Positions 1 to 8,575 of a DNA stretch of 64,000 bases are shown in pieces (the stretch's first letter is position 1; each line of letters begins with the position of its first letter). This DNA is from Kordia algicida (GTDB lineage Bacteria > Bacteroidota > Bacteroidia > Flavobacteriales > Flavobacteriaceae), in NCBI RefSeq assembly GCF_051013375.1, contig NZ_CP142125.1; one strand, 5' to 3'. The notes under the pieces were generated by a model. That model made no database searches and was not told where the DNA came from. It was given only the letters and a program-made list of their open reading frames with translations. A program made the translations under genes and the position numbers.

Positions 1-4
1 ATTT

Positions 5-22
5 CTGCGAAGGCAGGAATCT
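5..22. repeat. fragment of a dispersed intergenic repeat
   Basis: The bases just inside the left edge read, on the minus strand, GATTCCTGCCTTCGCAG. The same GATTCCTGCCTT core occurs at 57481-57492. Such pieces are commonly scattered between flavobacterial genes. Only a short part is visible here, so its full extent is unknown. Confidence 0.35.
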
Positions 23-28
23 CGTCAT

Positions 29-274
29 TTACTCATAATCTGCATACAAATGACTCACACATGTGCCACAAACGCTTTTGCCGATTTCTGCGCATTTAAG
101 TCTTGCTTCTTTTTCTGATTTACAGGTAAATTTACTTGCTCTCTTGTGATCCATTTTTTTACATATAGACTTACTTCTAGCTGAACAACTACCATCTAGT
201 TCCCTTCTTGATTTAAATAGATGAAATTGCTCTTGGTCGTTTTCTTTTAAAGTGTACAGATTGTAATCGCTCAT
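29..274 (-). CDS. small six-cysteine hypothetical protein (paralog A)
   Basis: An 81-residue protein of unknown function. It has no signal peptide or membrane segment. Six cysteines (about residues 30, 38, 50, 61, 69, 72) are all conserved in the neighbouring paralog at 396-647. Shared blocks are KSIC, FxC, ARxxCAxIG and VCxTCVSHLY at the C-terminus. The spacing (CxxC near the end plus paired single Cys) would suit a small zinc-binding or disulfide-stabilised fold, but I do not recognise the family. The two genes lie in the same orientation 121 bases apart and look like a tandem duplication. The conservation of Cys against divergent intervening residues is good evidence that both are real. 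Confidence 0.7.
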   Translation of the reverse strand: MSDYNLYTLKENDQEQFHLFKSRRELDGSCSARSKSICKKMDHKRASKFTCKSEKEARLKCAEIGKSVCGTCVSHLYADYE

Positions 275-395
275 AATTCTAATCAGATTTTAAATTCCTC
301 ACAAAATTACACATGAGTACATATAGAAACTTACGGAAAGCCATAAAATCTAATAGTACTCAAAAAAGAGGGAGAATCGGGAAAAGGTTTTTTGT

Positions 396-647
396 TTAAA
401 TTTTATCCATATACAAATGACTCACGCAAGTAGTACAAACAGCTCTGCCAATTTTAGCACATTGTGTACGCGCACGATCTTCTGGCTGACAGGAAAAAAT
501 TGTTCTCGATTTATCTTCAATATTCATCTGTCCACAAATAGACTTATGCTGTGATTTACATTCGTTTTTTTCAGTAGAATTTGCCAAAAAAAGATGTAAT
601 TCTCCTGTTTCTTTACTTTCTCGTAATATATAGACATTCTTACTCAT
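396..647 (-). CDS. small six-cysteine hypothetical protein (paralog B)
   Basis: An 83-residue paralog of the 29-274 product, upstream of it on the same strand. It starts MSKNVYILRE, where the paralog starts MSDYNLYTLKE, and keeps the HLF motif, all six cysteines and the terminal VCTTCVSHLY. It is predicted soluble and cytoplasmic. About 40% of positions look identical by eye, so the duplication is not recent. Function unknown. A role in metal or redox chemistry is an inference from cysteine conservation only. Confidence 0.7.
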   Translation of the reverse strand: MSKNVYILRESKETGELHLFLANSTEKNECKSQHKSICGQMNIEDKSRTIFSCQPEDRARTQCAKIGRAVCTTCVSHLYMDKI

Positions 648-800
648 AAAACATATTGTGGTTTAACCATTATCTGGGACTTCAATAATAATTAAAAACA
701 ATCGCCTTATTTTACGGGAATCCGTAATTTGAAAAAAATTATTCTAAATCAAGTAGAATTACTTAAGTGATTTCTTTTTAGGTTGTAATACAAAAAAGAA

Positions 801-827
801 AAAGGAACGTTTTTTCGGCGTTCCTTT
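801..827 (-). terminator. rho-independent terminator of the PLP lyase gene
   Basis: A 9-bp perfect stem, AAAGGAACG with CGTTCCTTT, encloses a 9-base loop. Read on the minus strand it is followed by a T-rich run. It sits just after the stop codon of the 861-2075 gene. Confidence 0.75.
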
Positions 828-860
828 CTACATAAAATAATGTTAACTAAATATTGTAAA

Positions 861-2075
861 TTACACCAGTTCAGGCTTTAAGATATTTAGTGCTTCCATG
901 CATTCGCGCATTATTGCATACGTTCGTTTGATGTCATTATCCAAACCAACAGAGAAACGAATTAAGCCATCTGTTAAGCCCATTGCTGCTTGTTCATCTT
1001 CTGGAATTTCTGAGGAAGTCGATGTACCTGGCGCACTGAATAGTGTTTTGTAAAATCCTAAGCTTACTGCCAAATAGCCTAAATTGCGTTTTTGCATCAA
1101 TTCCATCAATTCATTGGCTTTGTCAATACTTCCTACATCTACAGTTAGCATTCCTCCAAACCCATAATCTTCGTTCATCATGCTTTTAAACAATTTATGT
1201 GAAGGATGAGACGCTAATCCTGGATATACAGTTTTTAAACCATCTTTTTCGAACATTTCAGCCAAATAAGCGGCATTCTCACTGTGTTGTTTCATGCGAA
1301 TATGAAGTGTTCTTAGATTTTTTAATACCGAAGCTGCTCGTAAGCTATCCATGGTTGAACCTAATAACATACTTGCGCCATCATTTACATTTCGCAATTG
1401 ATCTATAAATGCTTGTGTTCCACAAACTACACCACCAACAGTATCACTGGAACCATTGATAAATTTTGTTAAACTATGAATAACAATATCAGCACCCAAT
1501 TTTGCAGGCGCAATTGATAATGGCGAAAAAGTATTGTCTACAACCAATTGTATATTGTGTTTTTTTGCTATTTTGGAAAGTCCAGCAATGTCCGCAACTT
1601 CCAACAAAGGATTACTTACTGCTTCACAATACAGTACTTTTGTGTTTGGTGTGATGGCAGCTTCTACCATGTCCAATTTGGTAATATCAACAAAAGAAGT
1701 TTCAATTTGAAAACGCGGTGTAAAATTCTTTAAAAAAGCATACGTTCCACCATAAATTGTGCGACTTGACACGATATGATCGCCACTTTTACACAATTGA
1801 AGCAACACAGGTGTAATTGCGCCCATTCCGGAAGCCGAAACATTGGCGGTTTCTGTTCCTTCCATTGCTGCCAAAGCTTCTCCTAAGTATAAATTACTTG
1901 GAGAACTATGTCGTGAATATAAATAACAACCATCGGCATTGCCTTCAAATGTATCAAACATGGTTTTTGCAGAAAGAAACGTGTAGGTTGATGAATCTGA
2001 AATGGAAGGATTGACACCTCCAAATTCGCCAAAATATTGTAAATCTTGAATGTTGTTTGCGGGATTGAATTTCAT
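861..2075 (-). CDS. PLP-dependent Cys/Met metabolism enzyme, methionine gamma-lyase type
   Basis: A 404-residue full-length member of the trans-sulfuration (Cys/Met metabolism, fold type I) PLP family. The PLP lysine is K204 in HSLTKFINGSSDTVGG. D180 (VVDNTF) should contact the pyridine nitrogen, and YSR near residues 53-55 contributes phosphate contacts from the partner subunit. The family includes methionine gamma-lyase, cystathionine gamma-synthase and O-acetylhomoserine sulfhydrylase, and sequence alone does not settle the substrate. Gamma-lyase is favoured because an Lrp/AsnC regulator is transcribed divergently 155 bases away, an arrangement typical of amino-acid catabolic genes. Cytosolic, expected tetramer. 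A clear terminator follows. Confidence 0.88.
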   Translation of the reverse strand: MKFNPANNIQDLQYFGEFGGVNPSISDSSTYTFLSAKTMFDTFEGNADGCYLYSRHSSPSNLYLGEALAAMEGTETANVSASGMGAITPVLLQLCKSGDHIVSSRTIYGGTYAFLKNFTPRFQIETSFVDITKLDMVEAAITPNTKVLYCEAVSNPLLEVADIAGLSKIAKKHNIQLVVDNTFSPLSIAPAKLGADIVIHSLTKFINGSSDTVGGVVCGTQAFIDQLRNVNDGASMLLGSTMDSLRAASVLKNLRTLHIRMKQHSENAAYLAEMFEKDGLKTVYPGLASHPSHKLFKSMMNEDYGFGGMLTVDVGSIDKANELMELMQKRNLGYLAVSLGFYKTLFSAPGTSTSSEIPEDEQAAMGLTDGLIRFSVGLDNDIKRTYAIMRECMEALNILKPELV

Positions 2076-2230
2076 AAGAGTATGTTTTTAATATCAATCA
2101 AAATTCAATAAAATAGGAATTAAAATCAACTATTATTTTATTTAATAGAAAATAAAACTATAAATTAGCTATTTAAATGAAAAAAATAAATTAGACAGTT
2201 TAATAAATATAAACGTATAGATTATTTTCC

Positions 2231-2692
2231 ATGTTAAAACTCGATCAAACCGATAAAGAATTACTCACATTGCTTCAAAATGATAGTAAACAGACCAATA
2301 AAGAGCTTTCTAATAAATTGAACCTCTCCGTAACTGCTGTTTATGAACGTGTGAAAAAGCTTGAAAAAGAAGGAGTTGTCAAAAGATATGTGGCGTTATT
2401 GAATAGAAAACAAATTGAAAAAAACTTTATGGCGCATTGTCATGTTCGTCTTACGCAACACTCAAAAGAATTTGTTGTCAAATTTGAACGTGAAATCATA
2501 AAACTAGAAGAAGTTTTAGAATGCTATCATGTAAGTGGTGATTATGATTATATTCTGAAAGTTTTGGTAAAAGATATGGAAGCGTATCGCGATTTCATGG
2601 TTACAAAACTTACAGCGATTCCAAATATTGGAAATACGCATAGTATATTTGTCATTGATGAAGTAAAACATACCACATCAATCAATATTTAA
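2231..2692 (+). CDS. Lrp/AsnC family transcriptional regulator
   Basis: A 153-residue protein with an N-terminal winged helix-turn-helix (about residues 5-60, typical LDQTDKELLTLLQ and LSVTAVYERVKKLEKEGV) and a C-terminal ligand-binding RAM domain (about 70-140, with the GDYDYILKV strand). Such proteins form octamer-like rings that sense amino acids. It is divergent from the methionine gamma-lyase-like gene, and the AT-rich 155-bp interval is the obvious site for control of both. The natural effector is probably methionine or a related amino acid, inferred from context only. Confidence 0.9.
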   Translation: MLKLDQTDKELLTLLQNDSKQTNKELSNKLNLSVTAVYERVKKLEKEGVVKRYVALLNRKQIEKNFMAHCHVRLTQHSKEFVVKFEREIIKLEEVLECYHVSGDYDYILKVLVKDMEAYRDFMVTKLTAIPNIGNTHSIFVIDEVKHTTSINI

Positions 2693-2725
2693 TACAGAAA
2701 CTTTTTATATTTATCTTTTGTTGAG

Positions 2726-3622
2726 ATGGAAAAGTATCTAACACAAGAATTCATATACATGTGGAGTGTTCCTATACATGCAACTGCAATTATAGGAGAA
2801 ATGATCTATTCTTCTATTTTAAAACGCAAGTTGTATACCATTGGAGATACCGCTACGAATGTATATGCGGCTTTGTTTAATTTTGGACTCGATCTGCTGA
2901 TGAAAGGTATTTCGTTTGGAATTATGTTGTACTTTTATTATTACCGAGTATTAGATTTGGAATTTACACTTTGGTATTGGATTGGCGTTTTCATTCTACA
3001 AGATTTTGCTTATTACGTACAACATTATGTAGATCATAAAAGTCGTTTCTTTTGGGCAGTTCACGTCACACATCACAACTCAGAATACTTTAATATTTCT
3101 ACGGGATTCAGAGCTTCGGTATTTCAACCGTTGTACAGATATTTATTCTTTTGTCCGTTGGCTTTCTTAGGATTTCATCCGTTGCATGTCATGGCGGCGT
3201 ACGCGATATTGCAAATCTACGGAACGTTGGTGCATACGGAATCGATCAAAAAAATGGGTTTCCTAGAGTGGATTTTAGTCACGCCATCACATCATAGAGT
3301 ACATCATGCTTCCAATGGAAAATATTTAGACAAAAATATGGGCATGTTTCTCATTATTTGGGATCGTATCTTCGGAACATTTCAAAAAGAAGAAGACAAT
3401 TACGAACCTATTCAATATGGTTTAACTTCAAAATTAAAAGATAAAGGACCTGTAAATGTGGTGTTTCACGAATGGAAAGCCATTTGGAATGATGTAAAAA
3501 CTCCCAATCTAAATTGGCGACAGCGTTTAAAATACGTATTTTATCCACCAGGATGGAGTCATGATGGTTCGCGGAAGACTTCCAAGCAAATTCAACAAGA
3601 AATCAAAGAAAAAGCAGTATAG
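2726..3622 (+). CDS. sterol desaturase/fatty acid hydroxylase family membrane protein
   Basis: A 298-residue integral membrane di-iron oxygenase-like protein. Several hydrophobic helices fill about residues 10-165. Histidine boxes typical of the superfamily are visible: H100xxxH104, HVTHH around 113-117, and SHHRVHH around 188-194. These should bind the two irons. The family hydroxylates or desaturates lipids such as sterols, carotenoids, fatty acids or alkylglycerols, and the substrate cannot be read from the sequence. It is 33 bases after the Lrp gene and one base before the CPBP protease gene, so the three genes may share a transcript. Confidence 0.88.
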   Translation: MEKYLTQEFIYMWSVPIHATAIIGEMIYSSILKRKLYTIGDTATNVYAALFNFGLDLLMKGISFGIMLYFYYYRVLDLEFTLWYWIGVFILQDFAYYVQHYVDHKSRFFWAVHVTHHNSEYFNISTGFRASVFQPLYRYLFFCPLAFLGFHPLHVMAAYAILQIYGTLVHTESIKKMGFLEWILVTPSHHRVHHASNGKYLDKNMGMFLIIWDRIFGTFQKEEDNYEPIQYGLTSKLKDKGPVNVVFHEWKAIWNDVKTPNLNWRQRLKYVFYPPGWSHDGSRKTSKQIQQEIKEKAV

Positions 3623-3623
3623 C

Positions 3624-4256
3624 ATGCAGATACAAAGTACTTCCTACAAACTCACCGAATTCTTTTTACTATTCATAGCATTGCCCGTGAGTTTGGTACT
3701 GAAGTATCCGATCTATCTAAAAATAGCAGCAATTCTCATCGGATTCTTTTACATACTTTGGATTTTACTCAAAGTGGAAAAACAACGTTTCAAAATCAAC
3801 AAATCGTTAAACTGGAAACTATTTTGGCGGCGCACGCTGTTTTTACTCTGTGCAATCATCATACTTACTATAGCTTATGTTTACTTTACAGATGCTTCTA
3901 AATTGTTCATCATTGTGCGAACCAAACCTTTAATTTGGATTATCATTTTATTCATATATAGTCTGTTTTCAGTATATCCACAAGAACTTATCTATCGTAC
4001 ATTTTTCTTCTTACGGTATGAAACGCTATTCAAAAACAAGAATTTAGTAGTATTTATCAATGCAATTGTATTTTGTTTGGCACATTTCTTTTTTAAAAAT
4101 AGCTTGGTTTTAATTCTAACTTTCCTTGGCGGAATTCTCTTTGCGCTTACCTTTCAAAAAACACGTTCTACCTTTCTAGTCTCTATAGAACATGCAATCT
4201 ATGGAAGTTGGTTATTTACAGTTGGCATGGGTGAAATGCTAGGTTTTCCGAGTTAG
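3624..4256 (+). CDS. CPBP family intramembrane metalloprotease-like protein
   Basis: The ATG at 3624 lies one base after the preceding stop and gives 210 residues. A longer open frame starting inside the upstream gene is rejected because it would add a poly-basic tail encoded by the neighbour's end. Several transmembrane helices are present. The CPBP (CAAX protease and bacteriocin-processing) signature is recognisable: QELIYR in place of EExxxR, then FCLAH (FxxxH), then a third His in SIEHAIYG. The first catalytic-motif glutamate is replaced by Gln while the second is kept. Members cleave membrane substrates or act as bacteriocin self-immunity factors. The role here is unknown. Coupled to the desaturase-like gene. 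Confidence 0.8.
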   Translation: MQIQSTSYKLTEFFLLFIALPVSLVLKYPIYLKIAAILIGFFYILWILLKVEKQRFKINKSLNWKLFWRRTLFLLCAIIILTIAYVYFTDASKLFIIVRTKPLIWIIILFIYSLFSVYPQELIYRTFFFLRYETLFKNKNLVVFINAIVFCLAHFFFKNSLVLILTFLGGILFALTFQKTRSTFLVSIEHAIYGSWLFTVGMGEMLGFPS

Positions 4257-4381
4257 CTCATAATGCTATTGAATGGTTTTTTCAATCAAATAACTGAATC
4301 GCATAATCGCGAAATAACCTAAGAGTTTCGCATCAATATAAAAACAAGTTTAAAAGCAGAAGTGTTTCTCACGGCAAAGCA

Positions 4382-4411
4382 TTGCACAACCCTAAAATAG
4401 TTGTACTTTTG
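4382..4411 (+). promoter_or_regulatory. Bacteroidota-type promoter of lpdA
   Basis: TTG at 4382-4384 and TACTTTTG at 4404-4411 match the TTG / TAnnTTTG consensus with a 19-base spacer. The predicted transcript start, near 4416, gives a leader of about 35 bases before the ATG at 4451. Confidence 0.65.
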
Positions 4412-4450
4412 TATTCTTGACAATCAAAATAGTTCAAAAAACACAAGAAT

Positions 4451-5857
4451 ATGAATTCATACGATGTAGCCGTAATTGGCTCTGGTCCTGGCGGATATGT
4501 TGCCGCAATACGTTGTGCGCAATTAGGAATGAAAACTGCAATCATTGAAAAATATAGCACTTTAGGAGGTACTTGCTTAAATGTAGGTTGTATTCCATCG
4601 AAAGCATTGCTAGATTCTTCACACCATTACGAAGAAGCGATCAAGCACTTTGACACTCATGGAATTGAAATTTCAGGAGATGTAAAAGTAAATCTTGAAA
4701 AAATGATCGCGCGCAAGCAAGCAGTTGTCGATCAAACCACAGGAGGAATTGATTTCTTGATGAAAAAAAATAAAATTGATGTATATGAAGGTTTGGGTAG
4801 TTTTAAAGATGCTACACACGTAAACATCGCTAAGAATGATGGTGCTACAGAAGAAATTGAAGCAAAAAATATCATCATTGCTACGGGAAGTAAGCCATCA
4901 AACTTGCCATTTATCAATTTAGACAAAGAGCGTATTATCACTTCAACAGAAGCGTTAAAACTAAAAGAAGTACCAAAACACATGCTAGTAATTGGCGGTG
5001 GCGTTATTGGTTTGGAACTTGGACAAGTTTACAAACGTTTAGGAGCAGAAGTTACAGTAATTGAATTCATGGACAGAATTATTGCGGGAATGGATGCAGG
5101 ACTTTCTAAGGAATTAACGAAAGTGCTTAAAAAGCAAAAGATCAAGTTCAATACGTCGCACAAAGTAAAATCAGTAGAACGCGTTGGTGATGAGGTAATC
5201 GTAAAAGCGGATAATAAAAATGGAGAAGAAGTAGAATTTAAAGGCGATTACTGTTTAGTTTCTGTAGGTCGTCGTCCATATACTGACGGATTGAACGCAG
5301 AAGCTGCTGGTGTAAAACTAGACGATCGCGGACGCGTAGAAGTAAACGGACATTTGCAAACGAATGTTTCCAATATTTACGCAATTGGTGATGTTGTAAA
5401 AGGAGCAATGTTAGCACACAAAGCTTCTGAAGAAGGTTCAATGGTAGCAGAAATCATTGCGGGACAAAAACCACATATCGATTATAACTTAATTCCAGGC
5501 GTTGTTTATACATGGCCAGAAGTTGCAGCCGTTGGAAAAACAGAACAAGAATTAAAAGATGCTGGAATTGCGTACAAATCAGGTCAATTTCCAATGCGTG
5601 CTTTAGGTAGAAGTAGAGCAAGTATGGATTTAGATGGTTTCATCAAAATCTTAGCTGACGAAAAAACAGACGAAATCTTAGGAGTTCACATGATTGGCGC
5701 TAGAGCTGCCGATTTAATTGCGGAAGCCGTTGTTGCTATGGAATACAGAGCATCTGCGGAAGACATCGCGCGCATGTCACACGCACATCCAACATTTGCA
5801 GAAGCAATCAAAGAAGCTGCATTAGCCGCAACAGAAGATAGAGCATTGCACGTGTAA
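4451..5857 (+). CDS. lpdA: dihydrolipoyl dehydrogenase (E3)
   Basis: A 468-residue FAD-dependent pyridine nucleotide-disulfide oxidoreductase that reoxidises dihydrolipoamide in 2-oxoacid dehydrogenase complexes using NAD+. Visible parts: FAD-binding GSGPGGY near residue 10; the redox disulfide C42/C47 in GGTCLNVGC; the NAD-binding GGGVIGLELG loop near 185; the second FAD motif NIYAIGD near 310; and the C-terminal dimer domain with catalytic HAHPTFAE. Length and motif order are those of ordinary E3. It is monocistronic, with its own promoter and a strong terminator, so it probably serves several complexes encoded elsewhere. Confidence 0.95.
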   Translation: MNSYDVAVIGSGPGGYVAAIRCAQLGMKTAIIEKYSTLGGTCLNVGCIPSKALLDSSHHYEEAIKHFDTHGIEISGDVKVNLEKMIARKQAVVDQTTGGIDFLMKKNKIDVYEGLGSFKDATHVNIAKNDGATEEIEAKNIIIATGSKPSNLPFINLDKERIITSTEALKLKEVPKHMLVIGGGVIGLELGQVYKRLGAEVTVIEFMDRIIAGMDAGLSKELTKVLKKQKIKFNTSHKVKSVERVGDEVIVKADNKNGEEVEFKGDYCLVSVGRRPYTDGLNAEAAGVKLDDRGRVEVNGHLQTNVSNIYAIGDVVKGAMLAHKASEEGSMVAEIIAGQKPHIDYNLIPGVVYTWPEVAAVGKTEQELKDAGIAYKSGQFPMRALGRSRASMDLDGFIKILADEKTDEILGVHMIGARAADLIAEAVVAMEYRASAEDIARMSHAHPTFAEAIKEAALAATEDRALHV

Positions 5858-5881
5858 AAAGCTATAAAATATATATTTAAA

Positions 5882-5910
5882 ACTCCAGCAATTCACTGGA
5901 GTTTTTTTTT
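5882..5910 (+). terminator. rho-independent terminator of lpdA
   Basis: ACTCCAG and CTGGAGT form a stem around the loop CAATTCA, directly followed by a run of nine T. It lies 25 bases after the lpdA stop codon. Confidence 0.9.
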
Positions 5911-5993
5911 GCCTTACTGTAAGTTCTTACTTTTTTATGCGACTTCTGAATTAATAACCTCGATAAAGCCTAAAAAAAGTAACAACACAAATT

Positions 5994-6656
5994 ATGAATT
6001 CTCTTTGGTATTTTAATGATGTAAATCTCTTTAATATCCTATGTCCGCATAAATTCAAGAAGTACAAAAAAAGCCATGAATTTGACGCGTACAAAAAACA
6101 AGACTATATCTATTTTGAAGAAGATTCCGCCAACAAAGTCTATTTAATTGACAAAGGGAAAGTAAAACTTGGGTACTACACAGAAGATGGAGAAGAAGTA
6201 GTAAAATCAATTTTATCGAAAGGAGAATTGTTTGGCGAAAAAGCAATTTTGGGCGAAGAAAAACGAAACGAATTTGCGCAGTCGGTTGACAATTCAACGT
6301 CTATCTGTCCAATTGCTGTTGACACCATGCACGATTTAATGAGAGATAATCAAACCTTCACATTAAAAATTTATAAGTTCATCGGTTTTCGAATCAAAAA
6401 ACTAGAACGCAGATTGCAATTATTACTCTTTAAAGATACCAAAACTCGCTTGCTAGAATTCCTAAAAGAACTCTGTGAAGAACATGGATATGAATGTCCA
6501 GAAACAGGCGATCATGTAGTAAAACATCCATACACACAAAAAGATATTGCAAGTCTAATTGGCACTTCACGACCAACATTAAACATCATTATGAACGAAT
6601 TAAAAGAAGAAAATATCATTGATTTCAATCGAAAAGAAATTCGTTTTATCGGTTAA
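5994..6656 (+). CDS. Crp/Fnr family transcriptional regulator
   Basis: A 220-residue protein. An N-terminal cyclic-nucleotide-type beta-roll spans about residues 30-130 (YFEEDSANKVYLIDKGKVKL, GELFGEKAIL). A long dimer helix follows, and then a C-terminal winged HTH (about 165-215, QKDIASLIGTSRPTLNIIMNEL). No Fnr-type cysteine cluster is seen near the N-terminus, so an oxygen-sensing iron-sulfur centre is unlikely. Many flavobacterial members of this group control redox or stress genes without a known ligand. It stands alone between lpdA and a lipoprotein gene. The target is unknown. Confidence 0.9.
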   Translation: MNSLWYFNDVNLFNILCPHKFKKYKKSHEFDAYKKQDYIYFEEDSANKVYLIDKGKVKLGYYTEDGEEVVKSILSKGELFGEKAILGEEKRNEFAQSVDNSTSICPIAVDTMHDLMRDNQTFTLKIYKFIGFRIKKLERRLQLLLFKDTKTRLLEFLKELCEEHGYECPETGDHVVKHPYTQKDIASLIGTSRPTLNIIMNELKEENIIDFNRKEIRFIG

Positions 6657-6920
6657 AAAACATAGCTTGAAAAACTACTGATTCTCCCTAAAACTTGACT
6701 AAAAGTTGCCCAAAATTGACATGACAGCATGACAGTTTTGGGTTTTGTTTTTATGTTGTGTTTTTTGTTTAATTAAATTTATTTAAGTGACTGATATTTA
6801 GTTTATTGAAATTTTTAATGACTTAATTTTTAAAAGATCAAAAAAGTGAGTTTTTTTAAAAAAAATATAAAATTTTTAAGAAGTGTTAGCTAGCTAACAT
6901 TTTAGGTGATTTTACTACAA

Positions 6921-6928
6921 TACATTTG
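6921..6928 (+). promoter_or_regulatory. -7 promoter box of the lipoprotein gene
   Basis: TACATTTG is an exact TAnnTTTG match 28 bases before the ATG at 6956. A possible TTG start codon at 6926 falls inside this box, which argues that translation begins at 6956. Confidence 0.6.
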
Positions 6929-6955
6929 TATCATAATCATAAAAAAATACTCGCA

Positions 6956-7849
6956 ATGATAAAAAAAATGTTTTTGGGATTAGCGTTAGGATTCTTCGCT
7001 GTCTCATGTAGTAACGATGATGATGCCACAGTAGCATTATCCAATTTAAATGTAAACCTTAATGGGTTAGAAAATTTAGGTGCAGACTTTGTATATGAAG
7101 GATGGATTATTGTAGATGGAAGTCCAGTTTCAACAGGAACATTTACGGTAAATGATTCAGGAGCTTTATCAAGAACTTCTTTTGCGGTAAATGCAGATCA
7201 ATTAGCCGCAGCGACAACTTTTGTGCTTTCTATTGAACCAACTGTTGACCCAGATCCAGCACCAGCAGCTACAAAATTATTAGCAGGAGATTTTTCAGGA
7301 AACACCGCAAGTGTAGGATTGAATCCTGTAACAAGTAGCGGAAACTTTGATAATGCTTCAGGTGTATTCTTTTTAAGAACTCCAACGGATGAAATGCCAG
7401 GAGCAGGAAACAATGGAAACGATCAATATGGTGTTTGGTATGGCAATCCAGGAATGCCACCAACATCTGGTTTGAACTTGCCACCTTTAGCAGATGGTTG
7501 GAAATATGAAGGTTGGGTTGTCGTTGATGGTGTAGGACCATTGACAACAGGAACATTTACAACTTTTGGAGCTGTTGATGAGTTTAACGGATTTAGCGGA
7601 GCTGAAAATACAGTAGGACCTCCAATTCCTGGAGAAGACTTTTTCCTCAACGAACCAGCAGGTTTTACATTCCCATTAGATGTACGCGGACGTACCGTAG
7701 TAATTTCTGTAGAGCCTAGTCCAGACAACAGTCCGGCGCCATTCTTACTAAAGCCCCTAGTAGGAACTGCAGGAAATGACACTGCGCCAGCAACTAACGA
7801 CTTTAACTTAAACGCTTCATCATTCCCAACAGGAACAATAGTGCGATAA
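6956..7849 (+). CDS. surface lipoprotein with two anti-sigma-K-like repeats
   Basis: A 297-residue lipoprotein. It has a short lipoprotein signal (MIKKMFLGLALGFFAVSC) with a lipobox cysteine at about residue 18, then an acidic SNDDD stretch that in Bacteroidota often directs outward export. The mature part contains two similar halves: GADFVYEGWIIVDG...STGTFTV near the start, and DGWKYEGWVVVDG...TTGTFTT in the middle. Each ends with an IEP-x-PD-x-xPAP-like segment. This duplicated domain is widely labelled anti-sigma factor in flavobacteria because it resembles the RskA C-terminal domain. The extracellular location and lack of a membrane helix make a real anti-sigma role doubtful. Function unknown. 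The start is set by the promoter at 6921. Confidence 0.8.
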   Translation: MIKKMFLGLALGFFAVSCSNDDDATVALSNLNVNLNGLENLGADFVYEGWIIVDGSPVSTGTFTVNDSGALSRTSFAVNADQLAAATTFVLSIEPTVDPDPAPAATKLLAGDFSGNTASVGLNPVTSSGNFDNASGVFFLRTPTDEMPGAGNNGNDQYGVWYGNPGMPPTSGLNLPPLADGWKYEGWVVVDGVGPLTTGTFTTFGAVDEFNGFSGAENTVGPPIPGEDFFLNEPAGFTFPLDVRGRTVVISVEPSPDNSPAPFLLKPLVGTAGNDTAPATNDFNLNASSFPTGTIVR

Positions 7850-7876
7850 TCTTTATGATTATTATCGTTAGATTTG

Positions 7877-7910
7877 AAACACGTTATCTTCATTGATAGC
7901 GTGTTTTGAT
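7877..7910 (+). terminator. terminator after the lipoprotein gene
   Basis: AAACACGTTATC pairs with GATAGCGTGTTT across a 6-base loop (one G-T pair), followed by TGATTTT. It is placed 27 bases after the stop codon. Confidence 0.75.
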
Positions 7911-8323
7911 TTTGCGCTCAAGGTGAGCGTTTTTCGATTTCTACTAGATGCTGCTCAAACTGACGATTTGAAATTTGTATTGAATAATTATTCTCGTAGA
8001 AAAATTTCACAAAAAAAGAAAAACGAATAGATCAATTAGAAGTTTAGAAGTTGAAAGGTTTACAAGTTTGTATTTCGATTTAAAAAATAGAATAAATATT
8101 GCTACAAACAACAAGCAGTTGGTTAATTTTTGTATATCTGATTTTCAGTAATTTACAAGGTAAGAAGTCCGAAAAATGGTTAATTTCCATGCTTTTCGGT
8201 ACTCTGAAACGGTACTTTTTTGACACCTTAAATTCCACTATATTTTATTAGATTTTTAGCTGTTTATCCATCGCTAAAAAGTATCCGTTTTCTCATGTAA
8301 TTATAACATAAATACGCGGAAAA
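7911..8323. other. intergenic region with short imperfect repeats
   Basis: No convincing gene is present. Around 8037-8075 there is a run of imperfect octamers of the form AGAAGTTT, AGAAGTTG, AAAGGTTT, ACAAGTTT. A pair of CGGTACT motifs at 8197-8216 is listed separately. The rest is AT-rich and unremarkable. Confidence 0.5.
8197..8216. repeat. direct CGGTACT pair, 13-bp period (att-like)
   Basis: CGGTACT at 8197-8203 and 8210-8216 are separated by six bases. Exactly the same heptamer pair with the same spacing occurs at 33424-33443, directly after the tyrosine-integrase relic. An integrase arm site or attachment-site remnant is the most economical explanation, but it is an inference. Confidence 0.45.
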
Positions 8324-8548
8324 ATGGTACGTAAAAAACAAACTAAAAGAAAATCAATTTTAGATAAGCTAGATTTGGATTCAATTCCTAAATCTACCAA
8401 GCCACTCATTGATTCAAAAAAGATACTGACGCACCCTGTGACTAAAGTAGTCATTTGTGGTATGGCAGTTTATGGAGTACTTAAAGTTTCTAAGTACTTT
8501 GTAAATGGATATGCTGAACTCATCAGAGCGACAAAAAAACTTACGTAA
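8324..8548 (+). CDS. small membrane-associated hypothetical protein
   Basis: A 74-residue protein with a strongly basic N-terminus (MVRKKQTKRK) and one hydrophobic stretch at about residues 42-60 (VTKVVICGMAVYGVLKVSK) that could be a single membrane helix or amphipathic anchor. No known domain is recognised. It sits alone between the lipoprotein terminator region and the methyltransferase pseudogene on the opposite strand. It may belong to the same decayed mobile segment. It is a real open frame with a reasonable start, but the functional evidence is nil. Confidence 0.5.
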   Translation: MVRKKQTKRKSILDKLDLDSIPKSTKPLIDSKKILTHPVTKVVICGMAVYGVLKVSKYFVNGYAELIRATKKLT

Positions 8549-8575
8549 TGCCCGCAATCAATAAGTTTTGATTCA

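Noticed and set aside
7423..7893. 156-codon open frame on the minus strand across the duplicated lipoprotein gene
   Set aside because: It is antisense to a clear lipoprotein gene with promoter and terminator, and its protein has low-complexity Ser/Pro/Thr composition typical of a shadow frame.
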